This document shows positions 29,542-39,792 of a stretch of DNA of 64,000 bases, piece after piece; position 1 is the first letter of the stretch; each line of letters opens with the position of its first letter. The notes beneath the pieces are model-generated. The model was given only the letters and a program-made list of their open reading frames with translations. It had not been told where the DNA came from and did no database searches. This stretch comes from Paramesorhizobium salinisoli. Lineage in GTDB: Bacteria > Pseudomonadota > Alphaproteobacteria > Rhizobiales > Rhizobiaceae. Made by a program: the position numbers and the translations under genes. The DNA lies in NCBI RefSeq assembly GCF_003335045.1, contig NZ_QOZG01000002.1, forward strand, positions 496,001-560,000. The letters are read 5' to 3'.

Positions 29542-29749
29542 GGTCTGGAGCATGAGTGCTGGATTTCCATAGGCATCGGTTTTCCAAAAGTGTCAAAAAG
29601 TCACGGGCCGGAGCGCCCTTATAGGTGTTGCAAGTGCGGAGCAAAAGACCTAGTTTCCGCGCCATCTTGGACAAGGAGGAGACCACCCGGTCATGGGTTC
29701 GTGTTTCCCGAAAATGAGGACCTCTCAAAAGGGGGAGCGCTGACTGCCG

Positions 29750-30487
29750 ATGGAATCGTCTCAATCCAATAAATTTATCATGGCCTTTCTCGCGGCGGTC
29801 TTCGTCGTCATGTCTGTCAGCCTTTTCTCCGATGTCATCTTCGATAGCCCCAAGCCGGAGAAGGAAGGCTATTTCATCAAGCCGCTGGAAGCTTCCGCCG
29901 GCGGTGAAGAGAAGGCAGCACCTGCGGCCGTGCCGATCGCCACGCTCCTGCAGACCGCTGATCCCGTTAAGGGCGCGGATGTGTTCAAGCGTTGCCAGGC
30001 GTGCCATACCGGCGCGAAGGGCGGCCCGAACAAGGTAGGTCCGGACCTGTGGGACATCGTCGACCGTCCGATCGCATCTCATCCGGGTTTCAGCTATTCG
30101 GCCGGAATGAAGGAATTCGCCCAGACCGCCAAGCTCTGGACCTATGACCATCTCAACGGATTCCTTACCTCGCCCAAGAACTACGTCAAGGGCACGGCGA
30201 TGGGCTTCGCCGGCGACAAGAACGACGCCGAGCGCGCCAATCTCATCGCCTATCTCAGAACGCTTTCCGATAATCCGAAGCCGCTGCCTGAAGCACCGGC
30301 TGCCGCTCCTGCCGCTGCACCAGCCGAGGGTGCGAAGCCTGCCGAAGGCGAGGCTGAAAAGCCCGCTGGAGAGGCTGAGAAGCCTGCAGAAAATCCGGCG
30401 CCGCAGGGCGAACAGCCAGCCGCACCGGCACAGCCCGCCCCCGCGCAACCTGCGCCACAGGGCGAGATGCCTGCCACCAACAATTAA
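29750..30487 (+). CDS. cycM: Membrane-anchored c-type cytochrome (CycM-like)
   Basis: 245 aa with a GGGGGAG Shine-Dalgarno. An uncleaved N-terminal helix (about residues 9-31, [23 protein letters not shown]) anchors a class I cytochrome c domain (about 65-175). The heme is attached at C82 and C85 with axial H86 (CQACH), and the second ligand is Met in GTAMGFAG. CycM-type cytochromes carry electrons from the bc1 complex to terminal oxidases at the periplasmic face. The last 70 residues are a low-complexity Pro/Ala/Glu tail (repeats of PAEGEAEKP and QPAPAQPAP), longer than usual. A terminator follows, so it is a single-gene transcript. Confidence 0.93.
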   Translation: MESSQSNKFIMAFLAAVFVVMSVSLFSDVIFDSPKPEKEGYFIKPLEASAGGEEKAAPAAVPIATLLQTADPVKGADVFKRCQACHTGAKGGPNKVGPDLWDIVDRPIASHPGFSYSAGMKEFAQTAKLWTYDHLNGFLTSPKNYVKGTAMGFAGDKNDAERANLIAYLRTLSDNPKPLPEAPAAAPAAAPAEGAKPAEGEAEKPAGEAEKPAENPAPQGEQPAAPAQPAPAQPAPQGEMPATNN

Positions 30488-30509
30488 TCATCTGGTGGAC
30501 TATTTGCCG

Positions 30510-30538
30510 AAAAGCCGGGTTTTCAGCCCGGCTTTTTT
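30510..30538 (+). terminator. Rho-independent terminator of the cytochrome gene
   Basis: AAAAGCCGGG and CCCGGCTTTT form a 10-bp stem around TTTTCAG, followed by further T residues. It lies 22 bases after the cytochrome stop. Confidence 0.92.
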
Positions 30539-30620
30539 GTTTTTCGCGGGATAATGCCTTTCTTCCTCCGCAAAATGCCATAGTCTTTTCGAATTGATTT
30601 CAACTGGCGGAGACAAAGGC

Positions 30621-32489
30621 ATGAAGGCAATCCTGGCGGTCACAATGGCCCTGGCCATGATAGCGGGATCTGCGACCATCGCGTTCGCGCAAACCGACCC
30701 GCAATGGCGCCATGCCTCCAGCCTTATCGGTGAACCAAAATATCCGTCCGATTTCAAACACTATGATTATGTGAATCCTGATGCCCCTAAGGGCGGAACG
30801 CTTAACCAGGTGGCGGAGGGGACCTTCGACAGCCTCAACCCTTATGTCGTTCAGGGCGTGCCCGCAGCAGGGTTCGCAAATATCGGCGGCGGAATGCTTT
30901 ACGATACGCTGATGGCGGATTCGACCGATGAAGGCTCGACCAGTTACGGGCTGATCGCTGAAGCAGTGCAATATCCCGATGATTTCTCCTGGGTGAAATT
31001 CCGCCTCAATCCCGCCGCGCGCTGGCATGACGGCAAGCCGATCACCGTGGAAGACGTGATCTGGTCGTTCGAGACCGTGAAGAAGTACACACCGACCTAC
31101 AACAAATATTATGCCGATGTGATCAAGGCGGAAAAGACAGGGGAACGCGAGGTCACCTTCACATTTTCCGAGAAGGGTAACCGGGAACTGCCGATGATCA
31201 TGGGCCAGCTTCCCGTACTGCCGAAACATTGGTGGGAAGGAACCGATGCCCAGGGCAAGAAGCGCGACATTTCGCGCCCGACGCTGGAAATTCCGCTCGG
31301 CTCCGGCGCCTACCGCGTGGAAGAGGCCGTGCCCGGCCGCTCGATTATCTGGGCGCGTGTAGCGGATTATTGGGGCAAGGATTTGCCGGTCAATGTCGGG
31401 CGCAACAATTTCGATCGTATCAAGTACGATTATTATCTCGACGCCAATGCCACATGGGAGGCCTTCAAGAAGGGAGGGCTCTATGACTACAGGGCGGAAA
31501 ACCGCATGCAGCGCTGGATGCAGGAGTATAATTTCCCCGCCGTGGAGCGCGGCGATGTGATCAAGCGCGCCTTCCCCTATCACGCGGTGGGGCGCATGCA
31601 GGCCTATTTCCTGAATACGCGGCGCGACAAGTTCAAGGACCCCAAGGTGCGCGAGGCCCTGAACTGGGTCTATGATTTCCAGTCGATGAACCGCCTGCTC
31701 TTCTTCAACCAGTACAAGCGGATCGAAAGCTATTTCGCCGGCAACGACCTCGCCTTGGGCGACGGGCTGCCGACGGGCAAGGAACTGGAAATCCTCGAAA
31801 CCGTGCGCAACGAGGTGCCGCCTGAGGTCTTCACCAAGGAATTCAAGGAGCCCGTCTTCGACACGCCGCAAGCAACGCGGGAGAATCTCCGGCACGCGAT
31901 GCAACTCTTCGAACAAGCGGGATATACCCTCAAGGACGGCGCCCTCGTCGACAAGAACGGAACGCCCTTGACCATCGAATTTCTCGGCAATGACCCGACC
32001 GATGAACGCGTCTTCAATCCCTTTGTCGCCAATCTGCGTCGCGTCGGCATCCGGGCCACGGTGCGCATCGTCGATAGCGCGCAATATCAGGCGCGGGTGA
32101 GCAATTTCGACTATGATTCGATAACTGCGGTCATCGGGCAGACCGAGTCGCCCGGGAATGAGCAGCGTGAACTCTGGAGTTCCGCAGCGGCCGACATCCC
32201 TGGCAGCCGGAACTATTCCGGCATCAGGAACCCGGCGATCGACAAGCTCATAGAGCGCGTGGTCTATGCCAAGGACCGTGACGATCTCGTCGCCGCAACC
32301 CATGCGCTAGACCGGGTACTGTTGTGGAATTATTATGTCGTGCCGCAATGGTACGACGATGAGATTCACGTCGCCTACTGGAACAAGTTCGGCATTCCTG
32401 AGAAGCAGCCGGATTATTCCGGGATCGATCCGTTCTCCTGGTGGATCGATCCGGCCAAGGAGCGGGCGCTACAGGTGCGCGGCGAATGA
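30621..32489 (+). CDS. yejA: Peptide ABC transporter substrate-binding protein, YejA-like (first copy)
   Basis: 622 aa from the ATG at 30621, behind GGCGGAGA. A Sec signal peptide (residues 1-23, cut near AFA|Q) precedes a family 5 solute-binding domain. Landmarks are FKHYDYVNPDAPKGGTLNQ, ARWHDGKPITVEDVIWSF and RYPxx-type NFDRIKYDYYLD. It is expected to bind oligopeptides, or microcin C-like compounds as in E. coli YejA, in the periplasm and deliver them to YejBEF. In Brucella the Yej system has been tied to antimicrobial-peptide resistance. It is the first gene of a six-gene operon, 28 bases before a second binding protein. Confidence 0.93.
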   Translation: MKAILAVTMALAMIAGSATIAFAQTDPQWRHASSLIGEPKYPSDFKHYDYVNPDAPKGGTLNQVAEGTFDSLNPYVVQGVPAAGFANIGGGMLYDTLMADSTDEGSTSYGLIAEAVQYPDDFSWVKFRLNPAARWHDGKPITVEDVIWSFETVKKYTPTYNKYYADVIKAEKTGEREVTFTFSEKGNRELPMIMGQLPVLPKHWWEGTDAQGKKRDISRPTLEIPLGSGAYRVEEAVPGRSIIWARVADYWGKDLPVNVGRNNFDRIKYDYYLDANATWEAFKKGGLYDYRAENRMQRWMQEYNFPAVERGDVIKRAFPYHAVGRMQAYFLNTRRDKFKDPKVREALNWVYDFQSMNRLLFFNQYKRIESYFAGNDLALGDGLPTGKELEILETVRNEVPPEVFTKEFKEPVFDTPQATRENLRHAMQLFEQAGYTLKDGALVDKNGTPLTIEFLGNDPTDERVFNPFVANLRRVGIRATVRIVDSAQYQARVSNFDYDSITAVIGQTESPGNEQRELWSSAAADIPGSRNYSGIRNPAIDKLIERVVYAKDRDDLVAATHALDRVLLWNYYVVPQWYDDEIHVAYWNKFGIPEKQPDYSGIDPFSWWIDPAKERALQVRGE

Positions 32490-32517
32490 GGCGCGACCTG
32501 CGGCGAACCACTTTGTC

Positions 32518-34392
32518 ATGACGACACCGATGATCGACAGGCGCTCATTTCTCTCGCTTTCGGGCAGCGCGGCGATTGCCGCCTTCCTGCCGGGACAAGC
32601 CTTTGCCGATGCGCGCACGGATACACCGCTTCGTGGCCTTTCGGCTTTCGGCGAGTTGAAATATCCGGTCGATTTCACGCATTTCGAATATGCCAGTCCC
32701 GATGCGCCGAAAGGTGGCACCTTCACGTTCGGTCCGCCGAACTGGTTGTTCAACCAGAGCCCGCGTACTTTCAACACGCTGAACAGCTTCTCCAACAAGG
32801 GTGACGCGCCGCCGCGCATGGAGTTGTGCTTCGATTCCCTGATGACTTCAGCGCTGGACGAGCCGGACGCCATCTACGGCCTCGTGGCCGAAAGCGTGAC
32901 GATCTCGCACGACCGCAATTCCTTTACCTTCAAACTGCGGCCCGAAGCGCGGTTTTCGGACGGCACACCGCTCACGGCTGACGACGTCGCCTTCACCTAT
33001 CTGACATTCAAGGAGAAGGGGCACCCGGATTTGCTGCTGGGGCTGAACGAGCTCAAGGACGCTGTCGCCGAAGACGCGCAGACGTTACGGTTGACCTTTT
33101 CCGGCAAGCATTCCGCCCGGGCCATTCTCGATGCCGCCACCATGCCGATCCTTTCGAAAGCCTGGTATGCGGACCACGATTTCTCCGCCTCCACGCTGGA
33201 GCCGCCGCCCGGCTCGGGGCCATACAAGGTCGGGCGGTTTTCGCCGGCGCAATTCATCGAATATGAGCGAAACGCGGATTATTGGGCGCGCGACCTCGCC
33301 GTTAATCGTGGCCTCAATCATTTCGACCGCATCCGCATCGAATTCTACCGCGACCGGCAACCCGAATTCGAGGCCTTCAAGAAAGGCGAACTCGACTGGC
33401 GCTGGGAAAGCTCGTCGAAATTCTGGGCGACGGAATATAATTTCCCGGCAATCCAGGAAAAGAAGGTGGTGAAGCGCACCTTCCCGCGCGAAAAGCGGCC
33501 AAGCATGCAGTCATGGGCGGTCAACCAGCGGCGCGAGCGTTTCCGTGATCCGCGGGTGCGCGAGGCGATTGCGCTCTGCTTCGATTTCGAGTGGACCAAC
33601 AAGAACCTCTTCTATGACATATACAAGCGCTCGCAGTCCTGCTTCGGCGGTTCCGATTTCGAGGCCAGGGGAAAGCCTTCTGCGGACGAACTCGCGATTC
33701 TGGAGCGCTATCGCGGCCGTGTGCCGGAGGCGATTTTCGGCGAGGTCGTCACCATGCCGGTTTCCGATGGCTCGGGCCGCGACCGCAAGCTTTTCCGCCG
33801 CGCCATCGAACTGATGACAGAAGCCGGGTTCAAACGCGAGAACGGGCGTTTTTCCGACAAGGACGGGCGGCCTTTCGATCTGGAACTCCTGACCGATTCG
33901 GAAGGATTTATTCGCATTTACAATCCTTTCGTGCAGAATCTGCGCTCCATCGGCTTCAATGCCTCGGTACGGCTGGTCGACCCGGTTCAATACCAGGCCC
34001 GCACCCTGAATTTCGATTTCGACATGATGGGCATGGCGGTCATGATGGTAGCGACACCGACGCAGGATTCGCTCAGCACCATGTTTTCCTCCAGATCGGC
34101 AGGCATACCGGGCACGCGCAATTATCCGGGAACCGCCGATCCGGTGATCGACGCGCTGGTCGAGGAGGTGGGCAAGGCCCGGTCACGCGCCGAACTCGTG
34201 CCCGTCCTGCAAGTGCTCGATCGCCTCTTGCGTCTCAGGCGCGACTGGATTCCAAATTGGACCTCGGCGAATCACCTGGTCGCCTATTGGGACAGGTTCG
34301 GTTTCAAGGAACCGAAACCCGATTATGGATTTCCGATAGAGACGCTCTGGTGGGTGGATGAAGAAAAGGCACGGGCACTTGGCAAGGCATAA
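32518..34392 (+). CDS. Peptide ABC transporter substrate-binding protein, YejA-like (second copy)
   Basis: 624 aa, a divergent paralogue of the preceding gene. Both carry the KYPxDFxHxxYxxPDAPKGGT motif near the N-terminus and end with YWDRFGxxEPKPDYG-like segments. Unlike the first copy it has a twin-arginine-like signal (DRRSFLSLSGSAAIAAF, residues 7-23). The start is the ATG at 32518; an alternative ATG lies at 32530. Two binding proteins feeding one permease would widen the ligand range. yejB follows after 33 bases. Confidence 0.92.
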   Translation: MTTPMIDRRSFLSLSGSAAIAAFLPGQAFADARTDTPLRGLSAFGELKYPVDFTHFEYASPDAPKGGTFTFGPPNWLFNQSPRTFNTLNSFSNKGDAPPRMELCFDSLMTSALDEPDAIYGLVAESVTISHDRNSFTFKLRPEARFSDGTPLTADDVAFTYLTFKEKGHPDLLLGLNELKDAVAEDAQTLRLTFSGKHSARAILDAATMPILSKAWYADHDFSASTLEPPPGSGPYKVGRFSPAQFIEYERNADYWARDLAVNRGLNHFDRIRIEFYRDRQPEFEAFKKGELDWRWESSSKFWATEYNFPAIQEKKVVKRTFPREKRPSMQSWAVNQRRERFRDPRVREAIALCFDFEWTNKNLFYDIYKRSQSCFGGSDFEARGKPSADELAILERYRGRVPEAIFGEVVTMPVSDGSGRDRKLFRRAIELMTEAGFKRENGRFSDKDGRPFDLELLTDSEGFIRIYNPFVQNLRSIGFNASVRLVDPVQYQARTLNFDFDMMGMAVMMVATPTQDSLSTMFSSRSAGIPGTRNYPGTADPVIDALVEEVGKARSRAELVPVLQVLDRLLRLRRDWIPNWTSANHLVAYWDRFGFKEPKPDYGFPIETLWWVDEEKARALGKA

Positions 34393-34425
34393 ACAAGACG
34401 ACAATAACCGTGGAATGGGTTCCTG

Positions 34426-35526
34426 ATGGGCGCCTATATCCTGCGCCGCCTTCTCCTCATGATCCCGACGATGTTCGGCATCATGGCCATTTCCTTCGCC
34501 GTGGTCCAGTTCGCGCCCGGCGGCCCTGTCGAACGGGTGATCGCGCAACTTTCCGGGCAAGGGGGCGACGCGCTCGACCGCCTCTCAGGCAGCAGCAGCG
34601 ACATGGGCCAGGGGACAGGCCTAGACACAGGCGGCGCCAGTTCGAGGTATCGCGGCGCGCAGGGGCTCGACCCGCAATTCATCGCCAGCCTCGAAAAGCA
34701 GTTCGGCTTCGACAAGCCGCCGCTGGAGCGCTTCGGCCTGATGCTTTGGAACTATATGCGCTTCGATTTCGGCCGCAGCTATTTCCGCGATATCGGCGTG
34801 CTGGACCTCATCCTCGAAAAAATGCCGGTCTCGATCTCGCTCGGCCTGTGGCTGACACTCCTGTCCTACGCCATCTCGATCCCGCTCGGCATCCGCAAGG
34901 CGATCAAGGACGGGTCACCATTCGACGTGTGGACCAGCGCCGTCATCATAGTCGGCTATGCCATCCCGAGCTTCCTCTTCGCCATCTTGCTGATCGTATT
35001 GTTCGCCGGCGGTTCCTTCTTCGACTGGTTTCCCCTGCGCGGACTGACCTCACCCGATTTCGACCAGCTTTCGCTCTGGGGCAAGATCGTCGACTATCTC
35101 TGGCACATTACGCTGCCGGTTGCCGCATTGGTGCTCTCCGCCTTCGCCACGACGACGCTCCTGACCAAGAACTCGTTTCTTGAGGAAATCCGCAAGCAAT
35201 ATGTGACGACGGCACGGGCCAAGGGGCTGACCGAGCGGCAGGTGCTCTATCGCCACGTGTTCCGCAACGCCATGCTCATCGTTGTTGCCGGCTTTCCCGG
35301 CGCCTTTATCTCCGCCTTCTTCACCGGTTCGCTGCTCATCGAGACCATCTTCTCCCTCGACGGACTCGGGCTCCTTGGCTATCAGTCGGTGCTCAATCGC
35401 GATTATCCCGTGGTCTTCGCCAATCTCTACATTTTCTCGCTTCTCGGCTTGTTCGTCGGGCTTCTCTCGGACCTCCTGTATACGTGGATCGATCCGCGCA
35501 TCGATTTCGAGCGGAGAGATGTGTGA
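34426..35526 (+). CDS. yejB: Peptide ABC transporter permease YejB
   Basis: 366 aa. An N-terminal membrane helix ([31 protein letters not shown]) is followed by an insert typical of YejB (about residues 35-95) and five further helices. The EAA loop, which contacts the ATPase, reads [30 protein letters not shown]. It is an inner-membrane partner of YejE. The stop overlaps the yejE start by one base (TGATG). Confidence 0.96.
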   Translation: MGAYILRRLLLMIPTMFGIMAISFAVVQFAPGGPVERVIAQLSGQGGDALDRLSGSSSDMGQGTGLDTGGASSRYRGAQGLDPQFIASLEKQFGFDKPPLERFGLMLWNYMRFDFGRSYFRDIGVLDLILEKMPVSISLGLWLTLLSYAISIPLGIRKAIKDGSPFDVWTSAVIIVGYAIPSFLFAILLIVLFAGGSFFDWFPLRGLTSPDFDQLSLWGKIVDYLWHITLPVAALVLSAFATTTLLTKNSFLEEIRKQYVTTARAKGLTERQVLYRHVFRNAMLIVVAGFPGAFISAFFTGSLLIETIFSLDGLGLLGYQSVLNRDYPVVFANLYIFSLLGLFVGLLSDLLYTWIDPRIDFERRDV

Positions 35527-36689
35527 TGGGAGAAATCGCAGCAAAGGCCGAAGCCGAAACTCTGGCCACACCCGTGCGTCGTCCAACCAGCCGATGGGGT
35601 TTTTCACCACTCAATCAGCGGCGCTGGTATAATTTCAGGACGAACCGGCGCGGCTGGTGGTCGCTTTGGCTGTTCCTCTTCCTGTTCATCGCCTCGCTCT
35701 TCGCCGAGTTCATCGCCAATGACAAGCCGATCCTCGTCTCCTACAAGGGCGAGCTTCTGATGCCGGTGCTGGTCGATTACCCCGAGGAGAAATTCGGCGG
35801 GTTCTACGCTGTCACGGATTATCGCGATCCCGTCATCTCCGACGAGATCAAGGCCCATGGCTGGATGATCTGGCCGCCGATCCGCTATTCCTACCGCACG
35901 GTGAACAATGAAATCCCCGAGGCAGCCCCCTCGAAACCATTTTGGCTCTACAGCAAGGAAGAGCGCTGCCAGCGCTATCCGCAAGGGGTGAACGACGAGA
36001 ACTGCACCTTCGGCAACTGGAACCTGCTCGGAACCGACGACCAGGCGCGTGACGTCTTCGCCCGCGCGCTCTACGGCTTCCGCATCTCCGTCCTGTTCGG
36101 CCTGATCCTGACGGCGGCGTCTGCGGTCATCGGCGTGACAGCGGGTGCGGTGCAGGGCTATTTCGGCGGCTGGGTCGATCTTCTGTTCCAGCGCTTCATC
36201 GAGATCTGGTCGGCGATCCCCGTCCTCTATCTCCTCCTCATCGTCGCCGCCGTGCTGCCGCCGGGGTTCTGGATCCTGCTCGGCATCATGCTGCTCTTCT
36301 CCTGGGTCGCCTTCGTCGGCGTCGTACGGGCCGAGTTCCTGCGCGCCCGCAATTTCGAATATGTGAATGCCGCGCGGGCGCTCGGCGTTCCGAACGGAAC
36401 GATCATGCTGCGCCATCTTCTGCCGAACGCCATGGTGGCGACCCTGACCTTTTTGCCGTTCATCCTCAATGGGTCGATCACGACGCTGACCTCGCTCGAT
36501 TTCCTGGGCTTCGGCCTGCCGCCCGGTTCTCCCTCGCTCGGCGAATTGCTGGCGCAGGGCAAGAATAATCTGCAGGCGCCATGGCTCGGCCTTACTGGTT
36601 TCATCGTCATTTCGCTGATGCTGTCGCTGCTGATCTTCATCGGCGAAGCGACGCGCGACGCCTTCGATCCGCGAAAGGCTTTCAAATGA
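35526..36689 (+). CDS. yejE: Peptide ABC transporter permease YejE
   Basis: 387 aa. The start at 35526 overlaps the yejB stop. A cytoplasmic N-terminus (about 50 residues) is followed by a helix (WWSLWLFLFLFIASLFAEFIA) and a long periplasmic region with cysteines (EERCQRYPQGVNDENCTFG). Then come the DppC-type membrane domain and an EAA loop (RNFEYVNAARALGVPNGTIMLRHLLPNA). It pairs with YejB to form the channel. Its stop overlaps yejF by ATGA, so the operon is tightly coupled. Confidence 0.96.
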   Translation: MGEIAAKAEAETLATPVRRPTSRWGFSPLNQRRWYNFRTNRRGWWSLWLFLFLFIASLFAEFIANDKPILVSYKGELLMPVLVDYPEEKFGGFYAVTDYRDPVISDEIKAHGWMIWPPIRYSYRTVNNEIPEAAPSKPFWLYSKEERCQRYPQGVNDENCTFGNWNLLGTDDQARDVFARALYGFRISVLFGLILTAASAVIGVTAGAVQGYFGGWVDLLFQRFIEIWSAIPVLYLLLIVAAVLPPGFWILLGIMLLFSWVAFVGVVRAEFLRARNFEYVNAARALGVPNGTIMLRHLLPNAMVATLTFLPFILNGSITTLTSLDFLGFGLPPGSPSLGELLAQGKNNLQAPWLGLTGFIVISLMLSLLIFIGEATRDAFDPRKAFK

Positions 36690-38341
36690 GTGGGCAAATG
36701 AGCGGGCAAACGAGCGGCGTGCCATTGCTTTCCGTGCGCGATCTGTCCGTCATCTTCACCCAGAGCGGAAGGGAGACGCTTGCCGTCGACCATATCTCCT
36801 TCGATATCGCCAAGGGGGAGACGGTGGCGCTCGTCGGCGAATCCGGTTCCGGAAAATCGGTTTCCGCACTTTCGATCCTGAAGCTCCTGCCCTACCCGTC
36901 GGCGGCCCATCCCTCGGGTGAGATCCTGTTCAATGGCGACAATCTGCTCGGCCATGACGACCGCGATCTGCGCCGTGTGCGCGGCAATGATATCGCCATG
37001 ATCTTCCAGGAGCCGATGACCTCGCTCAATCCGCTGCACACGATCGAGCGGCAGGTCAGCGAGATCCTGAAAATCCATCAGGGGATGGGGGACAAGGCAG
37101 CGCGGGCCCGCACGCTGGAACTTCTCAACGAGGTCGGCATCCGAGAGCCGGAGAAGCGGCTCAACGCCTATCCGCATCAATTGTCGGGCGGCCAGCGCCA
37201 GCGCGTGATGATCGCCATGGCGCTCGCCAACAAGCCGGCGCTGCTCATTGCCGACGAGCCGACGACAGCCCTCGACGTCACCGTGCAGGCGCAGATCCTG
37301 CAACTCCTCGCCGATTTGAAGACGGCGCAGGACATGTCGATGCTGTTCATCACCCATGACCTCGGCATCGTGCGCAAGATCGCCGACCGGGTCTGCGTGA
37401 TGACCAAGGGCCGGATCGTCGAAACCGGGCCGACCAAGGAAATCTTCGACAATCCGCAGCATGAATATACCCGCCATCTGCTGGCGGCCGAGCCGAAGGG
37501 CGAGCCACCGGCGGCCAATCTTGCCGCGCCGTCCGTCATGGAAGGCCGGGATGTGAAGGTCTGGTTTCCGATCAAGAAGGGTTTCCTGCGGCGTACCGTC
37601 GATAATGTGAAGGCAGTAGACGGCATAGATGTCACGATCCGTGCCGGCCAGACGCTCGGCGTCGTCGGCGAATCCGGCTCCGGCAAGACGACGCTCGGGC
37701 TGGCGCTTTCGCGCATGATCTCGTCAAAAGGCGATATCCGTTTTGCCGGACGCGAGATCGACCGGTTCAGTTTCAAGGAGATGCGGCCGCTCCGGCGCGA
37801 ATTGCAGATCGTCTTCCAGGATCCGTTCGGCTCGCTCAGCCCGCGCATGTCGATTGCAGACATCATCGCCGAAGGATTGCAGGTGCACGAGCCCGGCCTC
37901 TCGGCGGATGAACGCGATGCACGCGTGGTAGCGGCGCTGAATGAGGTCAATCTCGATCCGGAGACACGCTTCCGCTATCCGCACGAGTTTTCGGGCGGTC
38001 AGCGCCAGCGCATTGCCATCGCCCGGGCGATGGTGCTCAATCCGCGCTTCGTGATGCTCGACGAGCCGACCTCGGCGCTCGACATGAGCGTGCAGGCGCA
38101 GGTGGTCGATCTCCTGCGTGCCTTGCAGAAGAAGCACGATCTCGCCTATCTCTTCATCAGCCATGATCTGAAGGTCGTTCGGGCGCTCGCCAATGACGTG
38201 CTCGTCATGCGCAACGGCAAGGCAGTGGAATACGGTCCGGCGGCGGAAATCTTCGCCCGGCCGAAAGAGGATTATACGAAGGCGCTGATGGCAGCGGCCT
38301 TCCGCATGGAAGCAGCGGAGGGAGGAGTGGTCGGCCAATGA
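36686..38341 (+). CDS. yejF: Peptide ABC transporter ATP-binding protein YejF (double ATPase)
   Basis: 551 aa with two full ABC domains in one chain. The first has Walker A GESGSGKSV and signature LSGGQRQRVMIAMALA. The second, from about residue 280, has Walker A GESGSGKTT and signature FSGGQRQRIAIARAM. Both Walker B/D-loop segments read DEPT(T/S)ALD. It powers uptake through YejBE. The start at 36686 overlaps yejE by ATGA, and the stop overlaps ghrA by ATGA. Confidence 0.97.
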   Translation: MSGQMSGQTSGVPLLSVRDLSVIFTQSGRETLAVDHISFDIAKGETVALVGESGSGKSVSALSILKLLPYPSAAHPSGEILFNGDNLLGHDDRDLRRVRGNDIAMIFQEPMTSLNPLHTIERQVSEILKIHQGMGDKAARARTLELLNEVGIREPEKRLNAYPHQLSGGQRQRVMIAMALANKPALLIADEPTTALDVTVQAQILQLLADLKTAQDMSMLFITHDLGIVRKIADRVCVMTKGRIVETGPTKEIFDNPQHEYTRHLLAAEPKGEPPAANLAAPSVMEGRDVKVWFPIKKGFLRRTVDNVKAVDGIDVTIRAGQTLGVVGESGSGKTTLGLALSRMISSKGDIRFAGREIDRFSFKEMRPLRRELQIVFQDPFGSLSPRMSIADIIAEGLQVHEPGLSADERDARVVAALNEVNLDPETRFRYPHEFSGGQRQRIAIARAMVLNPRFVMLDEPTSALDMSVQAQVVDLLRALQKKHDLAYLFISHDLKVVRALANDVLVMRNGKAVEYGPAAEIFARPKEDYTKALMAAAFRMEAAEGGVVGQ

Positions 38342-39327
38342 GAGATGGGGGAAGGGATATGGGCAACAAGGGCGACGACAAGGGACGCATTCTGCTGTCG
38401 ATCACCGACTGGGACCCGGACATGTGGCGCGCGGAGTTCGCCAAGGCTGCGCCCGGGCGTCCCATCGTGCTTCAACCCGACCATCCCGGTGACGAAACGA
38501 TCCACTACGCGCTCGTCTGGAAGCAGAAGCCGGGTTCGCTTGCCAATCTGCCCAATCTCAAGGCGATCTTCTCGCTCGGCGCAGGTGTCGATCATATCTT
38601 CCACGATCCGCATATCCCCGATGTGCCGATCGTCCGCATCGTCTCGGACGATCTTTCGATGCGGATGAGCGAATATGTCGTCTGGCAGGTGCTCGACCAC
38701 CATCGGCTTGGGCCTCGCTACCGCCGGCAGCAGCAGAACCGCATCTGGCATGAGGATCGCCGCCAGCCGGCAGCCAACGAGGTCACGGTTGGCATTCTGG
38801 GGCTCGGCGTTCTCGGCCGCGACGCGGCGGCGAAGCTTCTGGCGCTCGGCTTCCGCGTTACCGGCTGGAGCCGGCGGCCGCACGAGACGGAGGGCGTCGA
38901 AACCTTCCATGGCAAGGAGGGGTTCGGCGATTTCCTTGCCGGCGCGGATATCATCGTCTGCCTCCTGCCGCTGACGCCGGAGACGAAGGGCATTCTCTCC
39001 ATGTCTATGTTCGCCCGGCTGAAGCAGGAGGGACCACTCGGCGCGCCGGTGCTGATCAATGCCGGACGCGGCGGCCTGCAAAACGAGGCGGATATTCTGG
39101 CGGCTCTCGACCGGGGGCTCCTGTCAGCGGCGGTGCTCGATGTCTTCCAAAAGGAGCCGCTGCCGGCCGACAGCCCGCTCTGGACGCATCCGAAGGTGAC
39201 GGTGACGCCACATGCGGCGGCCAGTTCCGCGCCCGGCGCAATCGTGCCGCTCATCGTTCAGCATATCGAGGCTTATGAACGCGGCGAACCGCTGACCAAT
39301 GTCGTGGACCGCGCCACGCAATATTGA
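38338..39327 (+). CDS. ghrA: Glyoxylate/hydroxypyruvate reductase A
   Basis: 329 aa from an ATG that overlaps the yejF stop. An ATG at 38359 is an alternative. It is a D-2-hydroxyacid dehydrogenase with a Rossmann motif GILGLGVLG (about residue 150), the substrate-side LPNLKAIFSLGAGVDHI, catalytic Arg in NAGRGGLQNEADIL, Glu in FQKEPLP and His in TPHAAA. It reduces glyoxylate and hydroxypyruvate with NADPH. Its place at the end of the yej operon has no obvious metabolic link and may only reflect shared transcription. Confidence 0.92.
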   Translation: MRDGGRDMGNKGDDKGRILLSITDWDPDMWRAEFAKAAPGRPIVLQPDHPGDETIHYALVWKQKPGSLANLPNLKAIFSLGAGVDHIFHDPHIPDVPIVRIVSDDLSMRMSEYVVWQVLDHHRLGPRYRRQQQNRIWHEDRRQPAANEVTVGILGLGVLGRDAAAKLLALGFRVTGWSRRPHETEGVETFHGKEGFGDFLAGADIIVCLLPLTPETKGILSMSMFARLKQEGPLGAPVLINAGRGGLQNEADILAALDRGLLSAAVLDVFQKEPLPADSPLWTHPKVTVTPHAAASSAPGAIVPLIVQHIEAYERGEPLTNVVDRATQY

Positions 39328-39342
39328 ACAGCGGTTGCGGTT

Positions 39343-39792
39343 CTAGGCCGGATCGCCCTCAACCGCGATATGCCCGTCCGCGTCGATGAAAAGCATTCGT
39401 CCTGCAAAGCGGGGAAACTCCACCCTGTCCAGTTGCAGCGCGAGGGGGACCGTGTGGCCCAGCTCACGCGCCACGATCAGGCCGAGCAGCAGGATGGCAT
39501 CCGGCTCGTGAAGGATGAGCGCCGCAGGTGCCAGCCCGGCATAGACCAGTTCGAGGAGCACGGCGGCGGCCGATGAGGAGCCGATCGTACCCGGCAGGCA
39601 AAGGACCCGCCCGCTGATCGAAACGCCGTGCTGCGGATGTCGCACATCGGCGATCAATCCGGTCTGCGGATTGACCCCGCCCCAGAAGCTGATCGGCGCC
39701 GTCAGCACCAGTGCATCGGCGCGTACCGCCTCCCCCGGCACCAGAATGCCGGCTTGCAGGGTTGTCTCGGCCGCAGTCACCGGCGTCGTCAT
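39343..39792 (-). CDS. Aconitase X small (swivel) subunit
   Basis: 149 aa. The conserved AcnX swivel-domain motif LPGTIGSSSAAAVLLELVYAG is at about residues 73-93, with APISFWGGVNPQTGLIADVRHPQHG before it. It is encoded separately from the catalytic chain and overlaps it by ATGA (39789-39792), so the two are coupled. AcnX enzymes include cis-3-hydroxy-L-proline dehydratases of proteobacteria and mevalonate-5-phosphate dehydratase of archaea. The first is the likelier role here, but no other hydroxyproline gene is nearby. Confidence 0.88.
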   Translation of the reverse strand: MTTPVTAAETTLQAGILVPGEAVRADALVLTAPISFWGGVNPQTGLIADVRHPQHGVSISGRVLCLPGTIGSSSAAAVLLELVYAGLAPAALILHEPDAILLLGLIVARELGHTVPLALQLDRVEFPRFAGRMLFIDADGHIAVEGDPA

